A DNA stretch of 64,000 nucleotides from Cymbomonas tetramitiformis (lineage: Eukaryota > Chlorophyta > Pyramimonadophyceae > Pyramimonadales > Pyramimonadaceae): the NCBI GenBank assembly GCA_001247695.2, contig LGRX02024524.1:1-64000 (forward strand), in the 5' to 3' direction. This document shows, piece by piece, positions 27,712-37,703 of the stretch. The notes under the pieces are model-generated. The model was not told where the DNA came from. It saw nothing but the letters and a program-made list of their open reading frames with translations, and did no database searches. Each line of letters opens with the position of its first letter. Within the stretch, counting starts at the first letter, position 1. Both the position numbers and the translations under genes were made by a program.

Positions 27712-27917
27712 GACCCCGCGGAGGTCCTGAGTTGAACCATATCGGGTTGCCGAACGGCCCGTTGATGATCGTCGCGGACACGGGCGCGGGCGATGATTTA
27801 AAACGATGGACGAATCTCACGGATAAGTACGTTTTGAAACGGCTCGAGTGCGGCGATGAAAACTTATTTCGCCGTTAAATTGTGAGCCGGCAAAAACCGG
27901 ACACGATACCGGCGTTG
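27712..27917 (+). pseudogene. duplicated 3' end of the 23397 gene
   Basis: This 206-base stretch matches 25493-25699 (CCCCGCGGAGGT-CTGAGTTGAAC, TGGACGAATCTCACGGAT, GTACGTTTTGAAAC, CTCGAGTGCGGCGATGA, GGCAAAAACCGGACACGATA). A TGA codon lies at the join in the copy and small deletions are present. It is a non-coding scar of a duplication that brackets the 26276 gene. Confidence 0.8.
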
Positions 27918-27945
27918 GTTGTAGCACAAACCGCGTAATGTAAAG

Positions 27946-27953
27946 TATATATA
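27946..27953 (+). promoter_or_regulatory. (TA)n promoter for the gene at 28016
   Basis: TATATATA about 63 bases before the ATG at 28016. Confidence 0.45.
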
Positions 27954-28015
27954 CACGCGGTCATCGATATACATACGCATATACACTGTTTGCACGCGTG
28001 ACATAAAAAGTGATC

Positions 28016-29908
28016 ATGTCCGTCGTCCCGGAGTTGAACACTGAGCTGGCGCTTATGTGCATGGCCCGCCCTCCTGTCGGTCATGGGTACCGGAAGAGTA
28101 CCGGTGGACCAGGCGGACAAACCATATGGACAGTAAGGTTACTTAACAGTGGTCCACAACCGTTAATCCATAATTTGATAAACGTATTCGGTGGCCCCGA
28201 AATCGATTTAAAAACGGTATCGGGAACAGAAATTGAGGGGTCGATTCGTATATATCACAATGCAATAGCATTTGAAAATATCGATCCTAGGTATACGGTA
28301 CGAACGCGTGATCCTGAATCACATTATGAAGACAGAAATTTTGAAATTGTACGTGACGGGTCACCCCGAACAGACACTATCGAATTTTGCCTAGAACCTG
28401 CAGGTATTACGGATCTCACCAATAACTTGGCATGGTACGTGTTGCGTAGGTCGGAAACACCGTTACACACGCACGAACCAGGTGCGGGGCGGACATCTAC
28501 CGGTACAATTTCACACGAAGGCACCGCCGCTTCGACGGGTGGTCACGTATTACCACGGCCCAGGAGGACAACCATTACAAGAGAGGAGCGAGAGGCACAA
28601 CGAGCTAGAAGACAGGCAGACGCGCTCAGACGGAATTCGGAAGCCGGGGCGCATGCTGCCCCCAACAGGCAGGCAGGCGCGTCCGAACGGAATTTTGCCG
28701 GGGCGCATGCTGCCCGCAACAGGCAGGCAGGCGCGCCCGCACATAATTTTGCCGGAGCGTATGCCAGATCGGAAACGGCACAAGCCGGGGCGCATGCTGC
28801 CCCCAACAGCCAGGCAGGCGCGTCCGAACGGAATTTTGCCGGAGCGTATGCCAGATCGGAAACGGCACAAGCCGGGGCGCAAGCTGCTCCCAACAGCCAG
28901 GCAGGCGCGTCCGAACGACACGGTCCAGGCTTACACCACGTAAATTCAGACGCAATTGCCACGTTGCGTAGGAGTAAATATCAGTACCGTTACGCTTTCA
29001 AACGTCCAGGTGTGACTTATTGGCTACCAAACCCGGGAGAATTATACGACATTGAAAATGGTGTGGAGTATACTATCGATAATCTTGCGGGTAAAATAGG
29101 CGTGGTCCAATTACAATTACAATTACAATTACATCCTGGTGTGGGTACCCCGCATGGATTTTTTTACCAAAAAAACCCCAAAATTGGTAATTTTAACGAA
29201 GGATGCAGTGCTGTAATCACCAAATTTTCGCATGGTGCACGTTTAAACACACAGAACGTTTTGCCGAATGCGGACGAAGCCAAACATATTCTGAGTGATG
29301 GCGACGAAGTTCAGTTTGTTACCGGTAATGAAACCGTTGAGACGCCGATTCATTACGAGTTTTATCGTGAGGCGCTCTATCCAACAGAATTGGTGCTGAC
29401 GAACGACAAAATCAGCGTGAGTTGCAAATTGCCGAGGCCGTTGGCCGTGAGATGCGATATCCAGAACCATACCGTTATACAATCAAACGCAGAAGATTAT
29501 ACTTTTAAAATTTACCAAAACCCACTTGGGTATTATATACTTGTTAAAGCAAACACCCCTTCCGTTTACATCGTTTACTTCGATGGTAGCAGCGCTTTAT
29601 TAAAACCTGGAACCCCATACGTAATCACGAACGGTGACTATGTCGTATTTCACCCATTATCTGGTAAAGATGCAATTGAAAATTTAAACGCCTTGCTGAC
29701 CGATAAACGTCCGGACCACACTATTTCGCGAGCCTATCGGTTTAAATTAAAGATGGCATGTATCATGGATGATGATAATGAGGTGGTATCTACGAGCGAG
29801 CCTTACGGTGTGACCAAGGATGTTGTGAAGGCAATGGTAGACCAAATCAACGAGATCCACGAAAGCAGACGGCGTGAAGATGTGGTTGATATTTCGGATG
29901 ATATGTAG
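28016..29908 (+). CDS. FHA-like protein with central Ala/Gly repeats, 630 aa
   Basis: A 630-residue protein. The N-terminal 150 residues and the region after 310 are beta-rich. Two segments resemble the end of an FHA domain: L-S-DGDEVQFV near residue 440 and ITNGDYVVF near 545, each preceded by an NLN/LPN-type turn. FHA domains bind phosphothreonine; the canonical GR-x-S-x-x-H core is not clear, so the assignment is tentative. Residues about 205-300 are four or five imperfect units with QAGA(S/P)(E/A)-x-NFAGA(H/Y)A. A short LQLQLQLQL tract near residue 365 is coded by an ACAATT repeat. The last 60 residues are acidic and helical. Confidence 0.6.
   Translation: MSVVPELNTELALMCMARPPVGHGYRKSTGGPGGQTIWTVRLLNSGPQPLIHNLINVFGGPEIDLKTVSGTEIEGSIRIYHNAIAFENIDPRYTVRTRDPESHYEDRNFEIVRDGSPRTDTIEFCLEPAGITDLTNNLAWYVLRRSETPLHTHEPGAGRTSTGTISHEGTAASTGGHVLPRPRRTTITREEREAQRARRQADALRRNSEAGAHAAPNRQAGASERNFAGAHAARNRQAGAPAHNFAGAYARSETAQAGAHAAPNSQAGASERNFAGAYARSETAQAGAQAAPNSQAGASERHGPGLHHVNSDAIATLRRSKYQYRYAFKRPGVTYWLPNPGELYDIENGVEYTIDNLAGKIGVVQLQLQLQLHPGVGTPHGFFYQKNPKIGNFNEGCSAVITKFSHGARLNTQNVLPNADEAKHILSDGDEVQFVTGNETVETPIHYEFYREALYPTELVLTNDKISVSCKLPRPLAVRCDIQNHTVIQSNAEDYTFKIYQNPLGYYILVKANTPSVYIVYFDGSSALLKPGTPYVITNGDYVVFHPLSGKDAIENLNALLTDKRPDHTISRAYRFKLKMACIMDDDNEVVSTSEPYGVTKDVVKAMVDQINEIHESRRREDVVDISDDM
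28630..28920 (+). repeat. tandem repeat coding AGA/NFAGA units
   Basis: Imperfect tandem units of about 60 and 45 bases within the 28016 gene. The two copies at about 28755-28830 and 28840-28905 (from GGAGCGTATGCC through CAGGCAGGCGCGTCC) are nearly identical. Confidence 0.8.
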
Positions 29909-30069
29909 AGCACAATTATTGCTGCGCCCGATGCGCGTCGCGCTTAGCTGCTTTACCTCATGCAACAATCACCAAACTGGTTCGTGTCCACAGCGTCGAG
30001 GTGTTTAAAATATAAAATTCCACGCCCTGACACAGGTAAAATCGGTAAGCATACGACGAGCAGAAAAAA

Positions 30070-30765
30070 ATGTGGATCCAACACGTCCTCGACACCCTGA
30101 AGAAAATCACGCCGGACACCGACCTGCAAACGGTGTATCGCATCGTGCGCGAAAGCATGGGGCCGGAGACGGAACTAACCCGACTGTCCGCGTTCGCGTG
30201 CGAACTGCTCGATCGCACCGACCTGACCGTCGCGTGCAAACTGTACGGCGTCTTCGCTGTTTATCACGACGTCCGTACTCAGTACGAGGCCGTTGTCCTC
30301 GCCGCGCGGACGGCTCTGAAACGCGTCGACCGCACCGACGCGATGCAAACGACGATGCGTAAAATATTCCGGACGTTGCGCGATGTGTACCGCGCGTATG
30401 GCGTGCGACTCCCCGACGACTTTTACGCCCCCGTCCTTTACGATCCGAGCGTGGTGTACGCGGCCCGCGCGTTGTCCGACACTCATTGTTGCGACACCCC
30501 CGACATGCTCGCGACGCTGCGCGCGCACAACGGCGCGAAGCTGGACGAGGCGCAAGCCGCCGGTATGTTGTGGTCATCGGACGTGTGCAACCAGGACGCG
30601 ACCGACGTGGCACGCGCTCTCACGTCGGTGCGCGGCGGCGTGTCGCAGCTAGACGCGGAGGCCGCCGAGCTTATGCAGCGCTTGTCGGAGACACCCGAGC
30701 TACTCCCCGTGCTCAACGCCTACCCGGAGGAGATGACGCGCATGTTAGCCGTGTACAAACGATAG
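30070..30765 (+). CDS. hypothetical helical protein, 231 aa
   Basis: A 231-residue, mostly helical protein in a GC-rich gene set between two AT-rich ones. It has no signal, membrane segment or recognisable motif. The ATG at 30070 is preceded by an AT-rich TATAAAA-like box near 30010. The third-position GC bias supports the whole frame. The function is unknown. Confidence 0.7.
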   Translation: MWIQHVLDTLKKITPDTDLQTVYRIVRESMGPETELTRLSAFACELLDRTDLTVACKLYGVFAVYHDVRTQYEAVVLAARTALKRVDRTDAMQTTMRKIFRTLRDVYRAYGVRLPDDFYAPVLYDPSVVYAARALSDTHCCDTPDMLATLRAHNGAKLDEAQAAGMLWSSDVCNQDATDVARALTSVRGGVSQLDAEAAELMQRLSETPELLPVLNAYPEEMTRMLAVYKR

Positions 30766-30828
30766 ATAACGTTCAGAATTTGCCATAGCGAAGCTCGCGT
30801 AGAAAAAAGTTTACCCAACCGACAAACT

Positions 30829-31857
30829 TTATTGATATAGCAAGTGCGGATACAGCAGCTGAAAAATGTCTTCATCCCGTGGTCTACCATAGATGCATTT
30901 TGGGGAATGTTCCGTCAGTTTGTAGTATAAAGCTTCACATTTATGCAACGCCGGAAAGTTATACTTCCGCAGATTTATGTGGTGTCCGATATAACTTTTG
31001 AAAGCTTGACAATCCACATCATTCAAACCATTTTCAAAATTTTTCATTATGCCGATAAATTGTTCGTGTTCCTTAACCACGCTTTCCTCAAAAAACTTTT
31101 TGTCAGTCCAACGTATCATATACGACGTTAAAGATTTAGATCGAATAAAAGGTAACTGATTAATTTGTAGGGAAACTAGCAGTTTGCGCGCAAAAACCCG
31201 TTGCACTCTAAGTCTGTGAAAAATACACACCAGATAAAATTTAATTAAATTTTCGACGTAAATAGAGTAATGTTCCCCTTTAACACCCAATTCTTCTGTA
31301 TCGGAATAAAGTGTGTCGTAGCACGCATTTTTTATATTTTTATTATTCTTATTGTCAACGTACAATAAATTGTCAATATCATTCTCTTCCTCACTGTACG
31401 AATCTAAATATTCAATGATCATAGCGTGCCGATCATCGTTTTCATCTATCAGAGTTTTGACGTCCTTAGAAGCATCGTCTTTCACTGCAAGCAACACGAC
31501 TTTCTCCCATCGGCATAAATATTCTTTGCAGTTTAAAAACTTTGCCTTGTCAAGTTCTGTAAGATTTTGTAATGAAACATTAACATCTGCGCCGCATTCC
31601 GTAACCTCGTTTACATTTGGTATTTGTCGCTCGGTAGGTAACAGGTTATCGAGCAGTTTGGCAAATGAATAGGTTGTGTCAATATCTTCGGAGGTGTTTG
31701 GTTCGCCTAACAAAGCGGCGACAAGGCGATTTCGCTCTTTTTCAAGTTCCTCCTCTGACGGCGAATTGGGAGCGTGGGTGTCATTCGCCGGGGGAACGCC
31801 GTCCGTCATCTTAAAGGTAGTCGATATATCGCCGTCGTTTACAAAATTGACCGACAT
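30829..31857 (-). CDS. hypothetical protein, 342 aa
   Basis: A 342-residue protein from an AT-rich gene. An acidic N terminus (about 1-60) precedes a helical region rich in Asp, Asn and Lys, and the last 120 residues are basic and more aromatic. The ATG at 31857 follows a TATAAATA box by about 42 bases; a longer open frame upstream includes that box and is therefore not used. The family is not recognised. It overlaps nothing and converges on the 30070 gene. Confidence 0.7.
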   Translation of the reverse strand: MSVNFVNDGDISTTFKMTDGVPPANDTHAPNSPSEEELEKERNRLVAALLGEPNTSEDIDTTYSFAKLLDNLLPTERQIPNVNEVTECGADVNVSLQNLTELDKAKFLNCKEYLCRWEKVVLLAVKDDASKDVKTLIDENDDRHAMIIEYLDSYSEEENDIDNLLYVDNKNNKNIKNACYDTLYSDTEELGVKGEHYSIYVENLIKFYLVCIFHRLRVQRVFARKLLVSLQINQLPFIRSKSLTSYMIRWTDKKFFEESVVKEHEQFIGIMKNFENGLNDVDCQAFKSYIGHHINLRKYNFPALHKCEALYYKLTEHSPKCIYGRPRDEDIFQLLYPHLLYQ

Positions 31858-31898
31858 TTTATTGAGATATATGCTGCGTGTTATAATGCAGACGCATG

Positions 31899-31906
31899 TA
31901 TTTATA
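31899..31906 (-). promoter_or_regulatory. TATAAATA box for the gene ending at 31857
   Basis: TATTTATA on the plus strand, about 42 bases before the minus-strand ATG. A small plus-strand frame at 31932 also begins just beyond it. Confidence 0.55.
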
Positions 31907-32430
31907 TGTATATACAAGTTTGCTACGTTTTATGAAATCACATTTGTATTGTTATCCGGTGGTGTACGCGACGAGCGATGCTCTAATCACCACGCCTTTT
32001 TTGGTAAAATACGTACCATTGCGCAGCAAATGGTTCGTCGACCAGATAACTCACATCTGATGAACAGATTTTACGCACGCTTGTGCGGTGTATCGATACT
32101 TTCGGAATAGTGATCGCCAGGTCATGAGGCGAAAGTGGCTGCGCCACCGAGTCGATAAAACGCTAATTTATGACATGCACTAAATGCTGAATAATACCGT
32201 GCACAAGTTCGAGTTGTGTCGAAATAAACGCTTTACACTGAAAATGATTGCTATTATTTAAACTTTGAAAACCACACAATATTCGTTTTTGAACATAAAG
32301 CGTAAGTGGTATGAATACCTGCATGACATAGCACCATACACCATTTTTATTTGTACGTTTTCTAGGTATAAATGATCGTGCACGTTCGTAATAACTCCGT
32401 AGGCGTCTGCACTCTCGGATCGATCTAGTA
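31907..32430. other. intergenic region with one very small possible gene
   Basis: About 520 bases. A 42-codon plus-strand frame from 31932 to 32060 starts with ATG downstream of a TATATGTATATA tract and could encode a small peptide, but the evidence is weak. A TATAAATG-like box near 32368 has no gene within 200 bases downstream on the plus strand. Nothing else is seen. Confidence 0.35.
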
Positions 32431-33183
32431 TTAGTTCATTTCATACACAGGTAGTGAATACAACATATTGTCAGCCACACCCAAAAACCATATCTCATAA
32501 GTGTATTCGTCGTTTTCGTTTTTTTTGCACGCCAATTTGATCGAGGATGGGTGGTCGGTTTTTACTGCACCATCACCGCGTTCGGTGAAAATGGATATGT
32601 GTCCCATAAATTTTTCAAACGTAAGCTTTTTTTTCTTCTCGAAATATGCTTTGTACGGTTCCTTATCTAGTAATCCGGCACGGTATAAAATGATCATAAC
32701 GGTTTGTAGTTCATCATGATAACGTTCGTAATTACTACACTCGATGGTAAAGTGTAAATGGTCATCACGACGCTGATTCAAATATTCTAGTACCGCTATC
32801 AACATCAACAGGTTATCCACTTTTTGTACTACATAATCCGTCAATATCACCATATTGGTGCGGTGAACGTAGTTTTTAAAGACGTCTACGTAGAAATTAA
32901 CGTGCGCTGCGTAAGTATTTGCCGGCGGTATTAAATACAACTGTTTTATGTTCGCACGGGATTGCATCGCGTCCGTGAACACGTCTACGCAAATTATAGA
33001 TTCGTTTGTGGGGTCGTTTTCTTTATAATCCCACATAACAAACGGCCCCCTAATTGGATTTACTAAGTCCTTATGGTAATCGTAACACACACCCCATGTA
33101 TCAGGAGATACAAACGGGGCAGGAGATCCGAAAGGAAAACTCAAATGGGGTTTACCGTTCACGTTATAACATGCGATCGACAT
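32431..33183 (-). CDS. hypothetical protein, 250 aa
   Basis: A 250-residue protein from an AT-rich gene with many aromatic residues and alternating hydrophobic stretches. It contains a helical middle (VQKVDNLLMLIAVLEYL) and no membrane segment. The ATG at 33183 is the first in frame; an AT-rich TTATAATAT box lies about 75 bases upstream. The family is not recognised. Confidence 0.7.
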   Translation of the reverse strand: MSIACYNVNGKPHLSFPFGSPAPFVSPDTWGVCYDYHKDLVNPIRGPFVMWDYKENDPTNESIICVDVFTDAMQSRANIKQLYLIPPANTYAAHVNFYVDVFKNYVHRTNMVILTDYVVQKVDNLLMLIAVLEYLNQRRDDHLHFTIECSNYERYHDELQTVMIILYRAGLLDKEPYKAYFEKKKKLTFEKFMGHISIFTERGDGAVKTDHPSSIKLACKKNENDEYTYEIWFLGVADNMLYSLPVYEMN

Positions 33184-33325
33184 TATGTCGTATACGTTTT
33201 TGCATTCATTATCACGGTGCTATTTGTACGGTGTATACAGAGAAGTTTGTAAAAACATATTATAACCTGCGACCGCAAATGGTTCCGCGTTTGCTTGTTC
33301 GTAAATTCCCCTTGCCTTTGCAGCT

Positions 33326-34484
33326 TTACGTGTCGCACGTGCGCGCGCGTTTTGAAGGTTGCTCGTGAGCGATTCGCACATCCCGCAGCAGTCGCGTCAG
33401 GTGCATCGCCGCACACAGCGTGCCTTTCAGCCGACGGAAGCGTTTGAGTCTTGCGCGCCGATCGGCAAAAACCAATCGCACCTCGCGACGCAGCTCCGGC
33501 ACTTGCACCACGGTGTACTCGTCGCGTTCGGGAGTCAGCTGCACCAGATGCAGCCGTTGCACGTCGATGCCGTAGTGGGCGCGCAGCAGGTGCGCGTACA
33601 CGCTCTGCTGCATGGAGTAATGCACGAACGGAGTGTCGGGCAGGTGCGACAGCACGCCACGGCAACGACGGCCGTAGCACACGCGACACCCGCGCGCCGC
33701 GCCCACGCTGCCCGCGGTGTCGTCGAAACGATGCCCGCAATCGTACAGATCCTTGTGCGAGCGCTTCCAATCGTACATGGTGTACACTCCTCGAGCGCTC
33801 CTGGCGAGCATGTCGATACTACCCGCGACGCGCTCGTTTTCGTCGGAGTATACGCGCATCTCCGTGCGCCATACGGTCGGCTTGACGTCGCGATCGAAAC
33901 GTCTGAACTGGCACATCTCCGCGGACGCCGCGTTGCCTTGATCCTCCGCGTACACTGAGCGTATCGGGTCCTCATTTCGTAGCGTCGCGCGCACGAAAGA
34001 AGTCGTGGCGTCGAACTCGAAGGACACGCGTACGAGCGGGTGAGTGTTGTAAAACCTGTCGCAAATGTTGATAAGTCAGAACATGATGCGCGTACGCTCA
34101 ATCGTTTGCGCCGTTAAGGCGTGCCGCGCTTACGCACCTTTCGATCAGATCGTGCATCACCGTGCCGGCGCGCGACGCGCGTATACGGTTGTGCTCCCAC
34201 TCTTCCAGAATTTCATCCTCGGTCATGCCGTAGTACTTATGCACGGCGTTCGAACGCCAACGGTGCCCGTACCGCGCGACGATCGCAGGCCCGTCGAAGG
34301 GTTGCCAGTATCGACCGAGGATGGTCGTGACCGAGGCGTAGTTACGCGCGGATTTGTGGACGGTGTATCGATGAGCCGCTTCGTCGAAGGTGATGTCGCC
34401 GTCGCGCGCGTGCGGGTTTAGGGCGCTGAGGTGGGTGTACATTTCTGCCTTCGAAGTTTGTGCGAGGTTGCCGGACATCGGCAA
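33326..34484 (-). CDS. two-exon PD-(D/E)XK nuclease (exons 34484-34138 and 34055-33326)
   Basis: The first exon (115 codons plus two bases) contains an SVTTIL motif and a GTVMHDLIER motif typical of RecB/Cas4/lambda-exonuclease-like proteins. The second frame lacks an ATG and holds E181, D197 (AGSIDML) and D211-W-K213, the nuclease active-site set. Splicing out 34137-34056 joins them in phase so that the first motif continues as LIERFYNTH, which is the expected family pattern. The product is 358 residues. A Cys/His cluster follows the active site (about residues 220-245). Likely role: trimming or recombination of viral DNA ends. Alternatives to splicing are an indel or frameshift, but the splice signals are good. 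Confidence 0.82.
34056..34137 (-). other. predicted spliceosomal intron, 82 nt
   Basis: On the minus strand it starts AAG/GTGCGTAAGC, has TCTGAC with the branch A about 20 bases before the end, and ends TTGCGACAG/G. It contains in-frame stops. Removal restores a conserved nuclease motif across the junction. Confidence 0.8.
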
Positions 34485-34711
34485 TGGGCGTGCATTTTCA
34501 ACGGCGTCGCGTTCTCTGTGTTTGCGCAGTTACGGTACCGCAATCGGTTCATGGCCTACATGGCTGGCATCGCGAAGTATGATTCCGCACAATCACCCCG
34601 CATCCTACGGTTGCCAACGAGCGTCGCGCGCATTGCGCATCAGTCCTGTCGGACGTGCGTTACCGCGTGCGCAGCTCGCGCGCCTGCTCATGCACGCGTA
34701 CGTGTAAAATG

Positions 34712-34721
34712 TATATAAATA
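34712..34721 (+). promoter_or_regulatory. TATATAAATA box for methionine aminopeptidase
   Basis: TATATAAATA about 67 bases before the ATG at 34788. Confidence 0.5.
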
Positions 34722-34787
34722 TATGTATACGTGTATATACACACACGCCTATGAACGTCTGACTGACGCGGTGGACCGGTACGCCGA

Positions 34788-35699
34788 ATGTCCGTTGGCA
34801 GTTTCTACCACTCTGCCGATTTACGTATTTGGCGTTTTGCCAAATTAAATTCTGAAGCGCGATTATGTTGCCGACAGCGCAAACCGTTGCACGCGTTGAA
34901 CACGCGTGAAGAAACGCGCGCGGCGATGGTGGCCGCCGCCTGTAAAGTTTGTGTCGAATGCATGCGTGCGGCGATCGAGGGAATACGCGATGACAAACTT
35001 AAAACGGGTCTGCAGGTCGCCGATAAAGTTGGCGAGATAATGCTAAAAAATAGGTGCCACTCCGCCTGCATGTGCGACGGGGATGGTTTTAAGCACGCTT
35101 GCTGCGTATCGGTGAACGATTGCGTGGCGCACGGGGTGCCATCGGACAAGCCTTTTTTCGCGGGCGACGTCATCACCGTTGACTTGGTGGTGCATCACGG
35201 CAACGGGTACATGGGTGATATGGCGCGAACCATCGTGCACGGTGTGGATGAGACGCACTCCGTTGTCACGGATAACCGCAATTTGCTGGAAACCATTATT
35301 CGTAATTACAACGAATCTGATGATCGCAATTACCTGGCGTTGGAGAGTGCGATCGTCACGGCGTACGACGATTACGACAAGCTAAAACACGGTCGTGTGG
35401 TACGGACCCTAACCGGTCACTACATCGGTCAACGCATGCACATGCTGCCATCGATCGGCGCCGGTTGTATTGCGAGTACCACGCACGTACTTAAACCGGG
35501 AGACACGATGTGCATCGAGCCCGTGTGCGTCGCTCACCGTGACATTACGCAGCTAACGGACGACCGGGTTCGCGTCGAACCAAACAAGAAGGACGAGTAC
35601 ATCGCCAGTACCGCTGACCACGTGGGCGCGCATCACGAAAACACGTACGAAGTTATGACGGATTTAAGATTACAATGTTTGACGGAATACAATGTATAA
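34788..35699 (+). CDS. methionine aminopeptidase, type II-like (M24 family)
   Basis: A 303-residue M24-family metalloprotease that removes the initiator methionine from nascent proteins in the cytosol. The substrate-site histidine is H115 in NDCVAHGVPSD. The metal ligands appear as D132 (ITVDLVVHHG), D144 (YMGDMART), H211 (LTGHYIG), E244 (CIEPV) and E284 (HHENTYEV). All five ligands are present, so activity is likely. The long segment between the second Asp and the His suggests type II or a divergent form rather than the bacterial type; this is uncertain. A role in maturing virion or early proteins is inferred. Its own promoter precedes it. Confidence 0.88.
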   Translation: MSVGSFYHSADLRIWRFAKLNSEARLCCRQRKPLHALNTREETRAAMVAAACKVCVECMRAAIEGIRDDKLKTGLQVADKVGEIMLKNRCHSACMCDGDGFKHACCVSVNDCVAHGVPSDKPFFAGDVITVDLVVHHGNGYMGDMARTIVHGVDETHSVVTDNRNLLETIIRNYNESDDRNYLALESAIVTAYDDYDKLKHGRVVRTLTGHYIGQRMHMLPSIGAGCIASTTHVLKPGDTMCIEPVCVAHRDITQLTDDRVRVEPNKKDEYIASTADHVGAHHENTYEVMTDLRLQCLTEYNV

Positions 35700-35803
35700 A
35701 CTCTCCACATCAAAACATAATCTTTGCCCGTCGAATGGCATTTCGGTGCTACGATCGGGTCGCAAACTTAATGCATGTTCGCACCATGTCCAGGGATTTA
35801 ACC

Positions 35804-37231
35804 CTACGGTTGGTACACCGCGGTCAGAAAAGTCAGCGCCCCGCACAACTTGCTCAGCGTATTCTCACGATCCTCGTCGACATGATCGTACGTAGCGCCG
35901 TTCACGATGTCGTTTGCCAGCATCAACTGGCCCAGGAAAAAAGCATCACGTTGCGTAAGCGTCAGGGTGCGTTTCACGCTGATGGGTTTGCCAAGGTACA
36001 TGCCGTAATCGCCGCAAAGTCGCTGCCCTTTACCGTTTTCGCGTTCTTGGTAGTTCAGCGCGGTGCGCACGACGGGCACGGTCGTGTGCCTGTCCGCTTG
36101 CGCGATCCTCACGTGCATGCTGGCCACCTGCTCCAGCACGCGCGTGACGCGGTCGTCATCCACGCCGTTCAGCTGCGCGCCGTCGTCGTTGATCAACGTC
36201 AACGAACAATACTGCGTGTATTCCTGCAGAATCCGCGTAACGTTCACGTTAAGCTTGAGCTGCACGGAGTTGGACGGCAGCTCGATCTGCATGTTCCCAG
36301 CGGAAATGTCGTAGTAGTTCGCATCGCTGACAAAGTCGCGCATCACCTGGCTGAGGTCTGCGTCCAGAGACATTTTCGCCACGAGGTTGTCCATCAGGTG
36401 GTTCCACACCAGACAATTCCTCGATATAGCGTAATCCGCGTACTCACAGAAACGGTGTTGCTGCAGACCTGTGCACTGGCGCAAAGTGCGGTACAGGTGA
36501 AAGACGTAGTTCCGCGCGGGCTCCTGTGTGTTTTTACTATCGCCACCATCCTTGCGCCACGGGTTGACGGCGTCCAAGTCCACGACGAGTGGCTGCTCCG
36601 GGGCCTGTTTCGGCTTCGCCTTCGAGTCGTCGCTCTGCTCCACGCACAGATCGTACATACTCGCGTTGTATTTGCGATTGAGAATGACCTCGTCATCCTC
36701 GAGCAAGCAGTCGGCGGTGTCGATCACCGCTTTGCTTGCTCCGACAGAGTTGATATGCATGGTCGCGCAATCGAACTCGTAGATATCCGCGGGGTCACCA
36801 CAGTCGCCCGGCGTCTGCGCGGCCGGCACGTCACGTCGCACCGAATCGGGCTTGACCGTCAAATGCGTGGACTTCGCACTTAGTACGGACGCCTTTGCAA
36901 TCCGTTTAGTTTTGAGTCGGGCGCCCCGGCTTTCGGTCGACGCAACCTCATTTGTGGACCCGACGCGTTGTTTTTTGCTTCGAACGCCTTCGTCAAGGTT
37001 ATGCTGCATAGTCGGCAATTGCGGAGGGCTGTCGTCGTCACGGTCGGTCACCCCCTTTTTCAGATTGCCCTGCACCACAGTGTCCGCTGGAGGTTCGGCG
37101 CTTTTTGCCCGAGCGATCTCGTTATCCACGGGGGGTGCACAGGTACGCCGATCCGATACTTTGACGGGGGGGGGCTCGTGCACAGCTTCGTCCTCGTCGG
37201 GCTTTGCAGCCACCGCATCGTCACGCGCGCT

Positions 37232-37287
<56 letters not shown>

Positions 37288-37606
37288 ACTCGCCCTGCGG
37301 GTCGCAATCATCGGATGCGTCGTCCTTGACGTCGGCATCGTCCATCATCTCGACGTCGTCGTCCGTTTGCACAGCGTTCGGATCGAAATCCTCATCGGTG
37401 TCATCGTCCGTAATGTTATCCTCGCGTACGTGGTTGTCGACGACTTTGTCTTCGTAATCGTCACCCGCATCCGCAGCTACCTCCTCATCGTCCGCTTCGT
37501 CCTCGGAGGTGGCCACTAGGTCGACGCTCTCGTCATCGTCGGTGTCGCGCGGGCTCAATCCATGCGCCAAAAGAGTTTGGTTGCGGGCGACACGATCCTT
37601 AGACAT
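35804..37606 (-). CDS. acidic hypothetical protein, 600 aa
   Basis: A 600-residue protein. Residues 1-150 are almost entirely acidic with a (DE)n run at about 107-125, followed by a basic, low-complexity linker to about 260. The C-terminal 340 residues are globular. The family is not recognised. The layout, a long acidic tail on a globular domain, recurs in the proteins at 23397 and 48509 and could reflect DNA or histone mimicry or capsid assembly, but nothing proves it. The ATG at 37606 is the first in frame; no TATAAATA box is seen. Confidence 0.7.
37240..37290 (-). repeat. Asp-Glu coding hexanucleotide repeat
   Basis: About eight copies of CCTCGT (plus strand) coding an acidic DE run in the 35804 gene. 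Confidence 0.85.
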
Positions 37607-37703
37607 ATTTGTTTACGCGTGGTGTGGGATTGATTGAAGCGATGTTTCGGTTATCACGGTCTGGCGCGTGGGCGTGCCGATTGACACGGCGTCTAAAAAA
37701 TTG

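Noticed and set aside
35675..36883. A 402-codon plus-strand frame opposite the 600-residue acidic gene
   Set aside because: Composition-driven shadow; the acidic-tailed minus-strand gene has the coherent layout.
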